Origin: Labia minor
Lineage: Eukaryota > Arthropoda > Insecta > Dermaptera > Spongiphoridae
Assembly: GCA_963082975.1 (NCBI GenBank)
Contig: OY720345.1
Coordinates: 17,634,491 to 17,698,490, forward strand
Direction of reading: 5' to 3'
Length of the DNA: 64,000 nt
The stretch's first letter is position 1. Each line of letters begins with the position of its first letter. A program made the translations under genes and the position numbers. Under the pieces are notes generated by a model. The model was not told where the DNA came from. It did no database searches and saw only the letters and a list, made by a program, of their open reading frames with translations. Positions 21,546-32,400 of the stretch are shown piece after piece.

Positions 21546-22791
21546 GGTTGGTTTCTTCATTTCATTTCAGTTCCGCGAACTTATTGAATAAACTAGTATA
21601 TATATAATATATATATATATATATCAAGAAATTCTAAAATTATATTAGCAGTGAAGATGATATCAAAAAATTTCATACTAAATTATTAATAATTAATTTC
21701 AAAAGAAAGTCAGTTCCTATTAATGAAAATAAGTATAAATGATAATAATTCATATATTTGATTACAATTTAATTTATAAAAATTATTTCAAATTGCTAAA
21801 TTATTAAAGATATTTTTTCTTGGCATTTAGCCAACCTTCTTATTTTTTTAGAGAATATTTATAGCCTTTATATTAAATATTCCATTAAATTTTTGTGAAC
21901 TTGGTAAGGTATGAAAACTCGTGCTCAAGTTACCTAACTTATGTTACGGTTATGTCTCTAAGTTTAGCTATAAACTTTAATTATATATTTTTCATTGATT
22001 AAAATATAAATTGTTTAAAACTTTAAACTTTAAATTAATTGATTTTTAAATCTTCTATATGAATTATTAATGCCGAGTGGTTTAAAAAAAAATTGTTTTT
22101 TACAATAAAAGAATCAGTTTATACATCGGAAATTATTTCTAGGTGTATAAGCAAACTGTTAACAATTTCAACATTATCAATTTCCTTTCAAAATTCAAAT
22201 AAGAGAGAGAGAGAGAATCGATTCATGTCAGTTGAACTCATGTGTAAAGTTGTAAAAGTAAAGTAAAGTTGGAAAAGACATTCAATAAAATAAAATGAAA
22301 TATTTTAAGTTATTAAATTTCAATTGAAATTATTTAATGTAATTTATTAAAAGGTAAAATTTAATCTTAATTTAATTACATTACATAATAAAGCCCTAAT
22401 TATATATTTTCGAAATATCATTATGATATTTATAATATTTGTATAAAATAGATATATAATATGGAGGAGGATAATGATTAATTATTGTGTTTAAATTGTC
22501 GTATTATTAATTATTTACAAATGAGTTATTTGTGTTTTATTTAACTATGTGAATAGGTGGCCTCTTGTTTTATTGAACTGACCTCTTGCCATTGTAAACT
22601 ATTCGCAAAACTTTCGAGTCGAAAAGGAGAGCGTTCATACGGATATCAATCCAATATCATGGTGGAAGAGAGGAAAGTAGAAGGGTGATGCTTGTTAGAG
22701 ATCAGACAAATTGATTCCATATTTTTGATATTCTATATTTCTTCAATCATATTCTATATTTACAAACATTTTATGGAACGAGATATATAGC
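21546..22791. other. Non-coding stretch in unit 1
   Basis: AT-rich DNA with TA and GA microsatellites (21,597 and 22,203). I see no exon or RNA gene. It appears identical in the second unit. Confidence 0.4.
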
Positions 22792-22807
22792 TCTTGTAAT
22801 TATTATT

Positions 22808-23165
22808 ATTATTATTATTATTATTTGGGTCTGGACCATCTAGGATCACGCAAAGCTCCCATATACAAGGGTATAAGTGTGCCCATATATGAATGTTCTT
22901 TAGGTGTTATTAACTTCATTTTGTGTGCTCTTAAAAATCCGGGTTCGCCAGGTGACGGGTGGATGGGTACCACCTGGAGTTATTCTCATCACGATTGTTG
23001 CTTATGCTTATGGTTGCTTGTTTTGAACTGACAAAGTTCCTGTAGCCGGAGGCAGCTGATGTTAAATTGAATTTATTAGAAAAATCCGTTCTTGGTTAGA
23101 ATCGAACGCCGACTTCTTGTATAGAAGGTTGCCACGCTACACTATAGGCTAAGCTGCCTCCTAAT
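22808..23165 (-). mobile_element. tRNA-derived SINE, full length
   Basis: Reading the minus strand, a tRNA-like head (GGCAGCTTAGCCTATAGTGT, with a B box GCGTTCGATTC near 23,100) is followed by a unique body. The tail is an (AAT)n run at 22808-22826. The body contains AACAAGCAACCATAAGC, AATAACTCCAGGTGGTACCC and TGGGAGCTTTGCGTGATCCT. A 15-16 bp direct repeat, TCTTGTAATTATTATT, flanks it (22792-22807 and 23166-23181), as expected from target-primed retrotransposition. The frame 22825-23031 is antisense to the SINE and not a gene. Confidence 0.88.
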
Positions 23166-23181
23166 TCTTGTAATTATTATT

Positions 23182-24478
23182 TTTTTTTTTTTTTTTTTTT
23201 GAGACAGTGGTTCTTAATCTATTTTGATGAGAAATTATGGATTTCTTAATTTTAGCGAAAAATTCGACAATTAGTTCGAATATTAGACCAAATATATCTC
23301 TCTCTGTGACTCTACGAAACTCGAAGGTTCTTGGTTTCAGTAACCACATTTCTTTAAGTGTCTCTATCCAGAGTCACAACCATCCAACCCTTACCACCAA
23401 TTTTAAAATTGAAATTGAAATAAATCTATGATTTTTATTAATTAATTAATAAATAAACTAGCAGATATCATTGGCTATCTTTATCTTCTCATAGAAAGAA
23501 ACATTTCCAATTATGTAATAACATAACACAAAATTTATTATTTAGAATTGTAAACTCCAAAAAATGTAATTAATTTCAATTTTAAATTAATTAAATTGCA
23601 CTTATATAATATATTGTTTATACTAATAAATTTTAAAAATATAAAAAATTACTTTTCAAAAATTTTCTATCATTTTATTTTAATAAATTTTATTTATTAT
23701 TGTTACATTTTTAAAAAATTTTAATTAAATTATTTAGTGATAGTACTTAAATTTTTTTACTTAAGAATTAATTGATTTTAATTGCTTATTATTATCTATT
23801 TATCTCTGTATCTCTGCGTAACTCGAAAGTTTTTGGGCACAACAACCACATTTCTCCAAATATCCAAGTATCTCTATCCTGAGCTATGCCCATCCAACTC
23901 CTATTCCTCTCCATCTCTCTCACGTCACTTCCTACATTGTCCAACCACCTATAGGTAAAAATTAATATAATTATTATCTATATTTTTATAGATAATTTTA
24001 TTTTGTCCCTTGTGTGAGATGGACCAGTGATACAAGATTAGGTACACTTTTTCTACTAAATTCTTTTCAAATGATAATATAACTTCATTATAATATTTTT
24101 TCAAATTCAATATAAATTTATATTCAATGATTTTAAGCAACCTTTTTTAATAGGAGCGTATAATATAAATTTAACCCAATTGAAATTTTTTACGGTTAAT
24201 TTAGAGGGAAAAAAATGAAAACGTGGTAGGCACAGACATATAAAGTTAAAATATCCAATAAGGTTGGGGAAAGGAATATAAGGAATTTTAATGAAAAATT
24301 CAAAAATTAATTTACTTATATACAAAAATATGTATTAAAATATAAAAAATAAATATTATTAAGAATACAATTATATTAATATAATATAATATTTACATAG
24401 GATTAGAGAATAGTAATATTATATAGATTATACATTATTTATAACAAAATAAAAATTAGATATTATATAAAAGAATAA
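23182..24478. other. Non-coding stretch with a diverged direct repeat
   Basis: A 21-T run at about 23,180-23,200 is followed by CAGTGGTTCTTAATCT, resembling a hAT-type end without a partner. About 100 bp at 23,291-23,400 and 23,805-23,905 are diverged copies (ATCTCT...CGAAACTCGAAGG..., ACCACATTTCT, TCTCTATCC, CCATCCAAC). No supported exon. Confidence 0.45.
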
Positions 24479-24793
24479 TTAAATTCTTAAATTATAATAG
24501 AAATTTCTTTTTCTATTGACTCTCTTACTTGTTAAGTCCAGATTTCTTCTCCTCCCTCGTCGACGATTAATCGGGTGATTTAGCACCGTCTCGATGTCAT
24601 CCTCGTTCTGCGGAATATTTTCTTTATTTGCCATTATATCTAAAAAATTGATGTCACCACCAACTAATCTTTTCGGGGTTTCAATTCTTATTGATTCATC
24701 CTGGTAAACGTTGAAACGTCGTCTATGATGATAATAATTGAGCCCTTGTTCTATGATATTGTGAAGAACATTCCACTCCTGTTTTAAATCCAT
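24479..24793 (-). CDS. Unrecognised small basic protein, 104 codons, intronless
   Basis: ATG at 24793, stop at 24479. I do not recognise the family. The product is polar and very basic at the end: MDLKQEWNVLHNIIEQGLNY start, an HHRRR cluster, an acidic middle with ANKENIPQNED, then RRRGRRRNLDL and VNRKRNFYY near the C-terminus. It has no signal peptide or membrane segment. The arginine clusters suggest nucleic-acid contact or nuclear import (inference). The coding part is clearly GC-richer than its surroundings. A correctly spaced TATA box and initiator lie upstream. The sequence is the same in the second unit. No AATAAA was noted close behind the stop. Confidence 0.5.
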   Translation of the reverse strand: MDLKQEWNVLHNIIEQGLNYYHHRRRFNVYQDESIRIETPKRLVGGDINFLDIMANKENIPQNEDDIETVLNHPINRRRGRRRNLDLTSKRVNRKRNFYYNLRI

Positions 24794-24912
24794 AATTAAT
24801 GATATATAATAAAATGAAGAAGACAGATGAGGGAAGAAATATTGAAGATAGTTTGGTTGTGTTGGTCAGAAAATTCCTTGAGAGCAACTGCTTCCCAAGA
24901 GAAGTGAAAATT

Positions 24913-24946
24913 GAATGATTCTTAACACAAATTTTCTGTATATATA
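24913..24946 (-). promoter_or_regulatory. TATA box and initiator of the 104-codon gene
   Basis: On the minus strand, TATATATA (24946-24939) is followed by the arthropod initiator TCATTC (24918-24913). The initiator A at 24916 lies 30 nt downstream of the TATA start. The ATG at 24793 follows a 5' UTR of about 120 nt. Element identity, order, orientation and spacing all fit. Confidence 0.5.
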
Positions 24947-25454
24947 CTCCCTTTTTAACAAAGGAATACAATAATGGGATCTAATTTGCATGGGTCATAC
25001 AGGTACCTTTTGTATTGGTTTTTGTTTTGATCCTTTGAATATACAAAATTTTCAGGTAAATCTTTTCAATTCAAAATAAACAAAAATTTGAAAAAAAAAA
25101 TATTTTTTTTTCTTTCATATAATTTCATAAATATAATTGAAAATGTTTAGGTTATTTTTAAAATGTTGACATTTTGTAATATTTATGATTTTGTTCAATT
25201 TCTTATCTTTTGTTATTATTTATTATTTTTCTATTACAAATTGTATCTATCCTTTCTAACAAAATAAATAATTTAAAAAACTTAAATTCTTTGTTAAATG
25301 AACAATCCAAAAGGAATTTCTTAATTAAAATAAAATTTTAAAAATTGACAATGATATTCTTAAAAAAAATAAAGAATGAGAATCTTACATTTCTTATGAT
25401 TTTGAACCGAAATTAAGTTAAAGTATCCTTTTTCAAAACAAAATCAAAATTAGC

Positions 25455-25979
25455 TGGAGTGTCTTCACTTGACTATCTCACAATTTGAATAAGATTAAAT
25501 AACATATATTATATTTAAATTAAATTTAATTAATTATAAATTATAAATTAAAATTAATAAATAATATTTATTAAACCAGCGAATGTTTGGCTCTTTGTTG
25601 ATGGCACCACGTCACGTGTTGGTTCGTGAGATTTGAAGTGTTAAAAAATTAATTCTGGTACTTTCAATCAAGCTGAAATTCTATATATAGCAGTTTTATA
25701 CAATTTTTAATCATGTGAAAAATTATCAAACATATATCTTTATTTTTACGGTCACTTTAGAGGAAAAAAAATTAAAATGTTGTAAATAATGACACTCTTC
25801 CGGCTAGATTTCTCAAAAGTTGATAGAAAACTATGAATTTTTAATAATGCCCGTGTACCAAATTTCATGATTCTAGCTCAAACCGTTTTTTCGTAATCTT
25901 GTCCACACACACATTTCTCAACCTTATTGTTAGTGAAAATGACTGAGGGTGCTTCAAAACGTATAAAAACATCAAAAGC
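25455..25979 (+). repeat. Interspersed repeat family A, copy 5 (unit 1)
   Basis: Begins GGAGTGTCTTCACTTGAC and stops after GTATAAAAACATCAAAAG. It lacks the terminal CATCGAAAATTTTCGTGATC/hairpin part found in copies 1 and 4. Confidence 0.82.
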
Positions 25980-26419
25980 AGGTCCTGCTCAAATATAACA
26001 GAAGTTGTATCTCCTTTTAAAATATTTATCAATTTTATATACATATATATTTATATATAAATTTATTTTTCCCTTATATATAAATTTTATTAGTAGTGAT
26101 TTGGATTTATATTCTTTAGACTCAGGTTATTATTTTAAATTTTAAATTAATCATATAAATATAATATTCTACCGGAAATATTTTATTTTAATTTAAATTT
26201 TAATAGATTTTATTATATATGTTTATTTATTGTAAGTGAGATTTCTATGTCTAGTAATCTTTTTTAAATAACCCGCCATTTATAAATTAAAAGTTGTATA
26301 ATTTAATTTTAAATAGAATTATTTAAATTATTTAGAAATAATAATAGTTATAATATATTTTATTATTTAAAATTTGATTTAATATTTATAGATATATGTT
26401 TAATTTTAATGATTTTTTT
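25980..26419. other. Spacer beyond the eIF4G stop codon
   Basis: AT-rich. On the minus strand a poly(A) signal AATAAA lies at 26364-26359, about 56 nt past the eIF4G stop, and probably defines the transcript end. AGCAGGTCCTGCT at 25,978 is a small palindrome. Confidence 0.45.
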
Positions 26420-29400
26420 TTAATTAGGAATTGGCTTGGCTTCTCTTTGAACCGGCACCATTTTGTTGATAATAAAAGAAACTTTAGCCACATCTTCACC
26501 AGAAATAAAATCTTTAATTTCAACGTTTTGAGATTCCATTTCTTGACGTATAGTTGCAGGATTCTAAAACAAAAAAAAAATTGTTGAATTCGCAAAAATA
26601 AACCATTTTCTTTTTTTTCTTTATAATTACTAAATTTTATAAATTTATTTATACATAAAAAATAGATTTTTTTCCCCTCAGAATCAATTTTCATCAAGTT
26701 ATCTCAGAAACTCTAGTCTGACTTAAAAAGTTATGTTTCATCATTTTATTTAAAATACAAAATTAAAATATGCATGTAAAATTAATTATAAATAATATAA
26801 ACTGATTTATTATTCATTACCTGAGTCTTCACAATTATTTGAAATAAATGAGGAAGAAGTTTAGAACAATCAATATCTTTAATTTTAATAGCATCTCGGA
26901 ATTGAGCCCAAGAAATGGATTTCGAAGTAATAAGTGGGGCTAAAAAAATGAAAATACATTAAATAATAACTTATTATAGAAATATATCAAATCAAAATAA
27001 TAATTTAGTTTTTTCAGCCCTGTTGAGCTTAAATCCATCATAGAGATCCGTAAATAAATTATCATCATGTTTAAATTATTTATTATATATATAAAATACT
27101 TAAGATGGAAAAAAATATTAAAAAAGTTTAATTACCAAGGAAATCCGCAGCAAAGTTCCAAAACTTGGGAACATCAATGATAATATCTTTAGCTATTTCA
27201 AATATATCCATAAAACTAAAAATATAAATAATATTAAAATAATATAAATAATTATTAATTAAATATAAAAATTAAGTTTAAACATACCCATTCAAGATAT
27301 CATCAACTTTCAAAATATCATTGGATACAAGATGTATTAACATTTTAGAAATGCTTTCGCGAACATTAACCGATCTTTCAATTCCAAGGTTAAGTAAAAT
27401 ATTAACAAATTCAGATCGTTGTTCTTCAATTAATTCCTCAAGAACATTATCTGAGAGTTCCTATAATTCAAATAATTATAATTAATTGAAAGAAAATAAT
27501 AAAATATATATAATTTAAAATCTATAAAATTCAGTAACGAGGAATTCCAAAATAAATCTTCAATGAAATTATTAAGAAAAAGAATATTCATCATATATAT
27601 TACATATACCTATATATATAAAAGTGTGTATGAATCAAGAAAATATAATTACTTTTAAATTGTCGTTTGATAAATATTCATCAAGAATATTTGATGTATG
27701 TAGTTTCAGTTGATTTTCATCTAATTTTACTGGAGCTTTCAATAGTCCAGATGTTGAATTGAGATTATGTGATGTATTTGGAGGAATAATTGGTCTTGTA
27801 GTTGGAGTAATATTTGAAGTTTGTCCAACTCCACTTGAAGATGTTACTGATGGGGATATCCCAACATTTGAAAAAGGGATAGAATTATGGGCATCTCTAT
27901 GTGATGATGATGAATTATCCCTTGAATTAGAACGAGAAACCGGAGGAGTTGCTCTAGCTAAATTGAAAAATATTCAAATAAAATAAGGTATTGCTAAAAA
28001 TTTAAATAAATAGTTTATTATCATTATTATGCATTTATGGTTTTACCTTCATTTTTATGTGAGCTAAGCATTCTTTTACGTTCACTTTCTACGTCCAATC
28101 CTAAAGTATTTGAAGATCTCATGAGATCTGAAGAACGTTTATCATCACTTGTATCTAATGCAGCAAATTTGTTACTAGTAAATGAAGCTGATTTTTTCTC
28201 ATCCGTTTTCGTGGAAACTCCTCTGCGCCATTGTGAAAATTTGCCTTTATAGCCAAGTTCTAAATGGGTATCAAGTGAACCTTGCTATAGAAGAGAAAAA
28301 CATTATAAGAAAAGTGAACTTTAAAACAAAATAATAATAACTTTATTTCAATAATGTTGATTATATTATATATTATTAGGATATTAAAGTAAATTATTTA
28401 TAATTTTCGAAATAATATATATTAGAAAATTATTTTGATGAAAATTTGAGATTATATTAAAAATAAAGTTAACTTAAACTAACCTTTAATTGTTTAATTT
28501 TTGTTAAATCAAAAGGAGCAGGCCTTCTCCAAGATACCGATTGCCATTCCTCATTTTCTGAAAAAATTTAATTTTTGATAAATTAATGAATTCACAAGAA
28601 ACGAATATCAATCAATGGTTTTAATATATAATTAATGATTATTTATTTTTAAGTCAAATCTAACTTGAGTGGACATATTTTTACATTATTTTTCATTTTA
28701 AAGTCAATAGGAGCGAACTTACTAAGTTTTCTACGATCTTGAAGTCTATCATCCTTTCGAGGAGTATTCATAATATTTAAATTAAGAGTTTCTATCGTCT
28801 CTCTTTCACGATCAGCTTCTTTTTGAATTTGATCGATAGTTTTTGGATTAGATTCATCTCTTCTGGGAACCCATTTATTTAATCGCAATTCTTCCACATC
28901 TTGTACCATAAAACGGACCCGAGATGAAATTTCTCTTCTTCGATTTGCAAGCTGTTTCATTTGATCTATATAGGGACCGAGATCCTAAAAAAAAATATTA
29001 AGATTAAAATTAAAAAATAATTATATATAATAGAAAGATTAAAATTATTAAATAATTACCTGATAATTATTATTACTTTTACTTTCAAGATCTTTTCCAA
29101 TTGTCGTAAGTAATTTACATAGACATTCTAAACTTTCTTCATCACCTCCGCTTAGTAAATGTTTGATACATCGGATCATTATATTTACAGTCAACATCGA
29201 TAATTTGTATAATTCTCCAATGAATCTAAAAATATATTTGTAGTTAAATGATAAATAGATGAACATATAAGAGAAGAAATAGAAACTTTAATTTATAATG
29301 TTCAGATTTTAAAATCGTCAAAGATACTCAGAAACTCTAGTCTGGCATAAAAAATAGTTTCATCATTTAAAAATAAATTAAGAAATAATTTATCATATAA

Positions 29401-32400
29401 AATTATCATTATTTTATAGGCTTATCATTTTAAATAAATATAAAAATCATTAAATAAAAAAAAAATTAACAATAATTCATTATTAATTTTTTATACAACT
29501 TCTGATACACCCGACTTTAATAGAAGAAAAAGACAAGTGTTCTAAATAAATATTCAATCTTTCTTTTCTATTAAACAAATTATTAGTACCTTATATTTCC
29601 CAAGGATTTCATTCGAATTTTTCTCCAATCTTCATCAAATTGCAATTGTAATTCTTTCTTTTTTTCCTAAAAATACAATTTTTTTCAATTATTAAAGAAC
29701 GATTTATTAATATTTTCATTTTTTATTAATTATATTTAATCATAAAGAAATTATCCTTAAAATATTTTTAGGTTCACTACTTTCATTAAATAATGTAATC
29801 ATTTTATTGTTTTATTTAATCTGTATATATAATATAATAACTTACGGGATCTACACAATTTTTAATTTCCTCAAGCTTTTTATCTTTATCAATTTCTGAT
29901 TCTTTATTTTTTTCAAATTCTTCTTGACATCTATTGATTAAAATTTTTCGAAAATTACCCGTTTCAACTTTTTCACCAGGTTTTGTATTGGAAGAATTAG
30001 GGACCGCCATGTTTTGAAGAACTTTACACATTGCAGCGTAAGCAACTGAAAATGATGGCTCATCGACAGCCTAGAAAAAAAATTAGAAGTAAAAAATTAA
30101 ATATGAAATAAAAATAAAAAGAAAATAATAATTTATTAAAAAAATTTGATTAATTTAATACACACCTTATCGAAAACTAAATCGATTACACCTTTCAATC
30201 TTTGTGAATTATCAATCGGTAATTCTTTAACTTGATTTACCAAAGTATCGAACTTTTGAGGTGTTAATTTATTCAAAACACCTCTAACTCTTTTATATAA
30301 ATCGTCTGTTTTTTGAATTTCATTATCTACATTAGGTATGGAAGTTCCTTTAAATCTTCCAGGTTTCCAAGCATTATCTGATTCATGAAGCTTAACATCT
30401 TCTTTGAGTGATATTGAAAATTGAATTAAATTTTGTTTTCCTCCTTTGTTAGGCTTGCCTTGTTGACTATTTCGTTTTGATAAGGTTTGCTATAGAATAT
30501 AAAAAAAAAATATTTGTAAATTCATTTATATTTATTTTTATTAGTTGAGAAATTTTAAATTTTAAAATTTGTTATTTACAGGCTGTGGATTGATTCCACT
30601 TCTCAAAAAAGTGGGTGCAAGCAAATCATGTTGATTACGAATATTGGATATTCGATCAAAAGTCCTTTGTTGAGAAGTCCAATCCTGTAAAATGAATAAT
30701 TATATTATTATTACTTTATTATTATTATTTTAAAAGAATAATTTAAAAATTATTCTTTTAAAATAACAAGTAATAAATAGAAAATAATTTACCCTGGTAC
30801 TATTCATAACAACATCTAAATCTGGAAGATTATCAGGTTTCTTCTTTGATTCAGGATCATTCATTAACTCCAAAAGGAATTCTCGGCCATATTTCTTTTT
30901 ACCAAGAGGATTAACCGGGCTCCATTGATCTAAATGTCAAAAATCAATTATTTAGAAATACAAAATATAAAAATGTAATTATATATATATATTGCAAATT
31001 TTGGCCAGGAATAAAAATTTACCTTGTGAATATTTAAGATTACTTCGAGGAGTTGGCTCCGTTTTGTTTACAACAGGAACTGAAGGTTCAGTTTTTGTTT
31101 CGGTTAAGTGATTAGTAGTTTCTGTAGTTTCTGTATTTATATCATTTTTATTATCTAATTTCTCTTTTTCATCATTTTCAGATGATTCATTAGCTTTAAG
31201 AAACATGTTTGGAACAACGGCTAGTTTCTGCTCAAAATTATTATTTTGAATTGTAGGTGATTCAGGTCTTGAAGAAGAATTCGAAATACTATTGGATATA
31301 TTGGAATTTTTATCTTCAATTTGTGAAGGTATATTGTTAGAAGTTTTAACTTCTAAATATTTTTCATCTTCTATAGATGAAAGATCTTTCATTATAGTTG
31401 GGGCCTGGTTGGCAGATACAGGAGGAGATGGCTCTCCAGAAACAAGTTGATCAATTGTTGGAGTAGCACTATCCGACAAATCAGGCTCAACACTTTTGGA
31501 GGTTGTAGTGGAAACGGAAGTGTTTGTACTTCCAACTTGACTTCCTCTTTTGGATTTTTTCTTGTTTGAACCTGAAAATCAAATAAAAAAAAAACAAATT
31601 TAGAAAATGTTTATTTATATTAAAAATTAATTCAAAAATTCTGCAATAATATTCAATATATAAGTGCAAAAAACTAAAATAGTTTTCAAAAATGCAATTT
31701 CTGCCAAGACAATTTCAAATTTTCTGAATAATATCAAAATGTAAAATAGAAAAATAACAACATTTCGAAATTTATTGACAATTACTTTTCTTTAATAATA
31801 TATTATTTATAAGATATTATCAGATTTATAAATTTGCGTGGTAGAGAATTATATAAACTAATTTTGGAATTCCTAGTTAAATTTTGAATACAATTACAAT
31901 AAAATGGTTTTATAACCTATACATTAAAAAGAATTGTGCAAAATGAAGAAAATTTTAATGTAAAGTATTTAAAATTTCGTGAGTATTTAACCAAACAAAA
32001 TCATTTTTCTATTTTTCAAAAAACTTTGATTAAATTTGATAATAAAAGAAAGTCTTCTAGAATTGAAACTTTAAAAAGTTGGTTAATACATTATTTCAAC
32101 AACTCTATAGTTTCGTCATTTTAATAATTAAAAATATAAAACTATCTATTTCACTTATATGATACATAAATAAATGGTACTTACTTTCATCATCGCTAGA
32201 ATTAGTGCTGCTACTGCTACTTATGTAGACAGCTTCTTCTTCATCAGCCTGAGAATAAGTAGTTTCAGGAGGTTGAACATTTGATAAATCAGGCAACGGT
32301 GAAAATTCAACAGGTAAAGCATTATTTTCAGATTTAGTGGTGGTGAAACCACTAGTAGGAATCGAATCTTTAGATGGAGAAGGTTTCACCAATCTGAAAC

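Noticed and set aside
22825..23031. Plus-strand ORF of 68 codons, repeated at 45743
   Set aside because: It is antisense to a SINE with a tRNA-like head and target duplications; not a gene.
24723..24971. Minus-strand ORF of 82 codons overlapping the small gene
   Set aside because: Covers the TATA box and 5' UTR of the 104-codon ORF and has a weaker start context; probably a chance frame.
26386..26697. Minus-strand 103-codon ORF overlapping the eIF4G end
   Set aside because: It is in another frame than the terminal eIF4G exon and runs through the intron; a shadow frame.
31936..32124. Plus-strand 62-codon ORF
   Set aside because: Lies in an eIF4G intron, antisense, with AT-driven Lys/Asn/Phe composition and no promoter or splice context.
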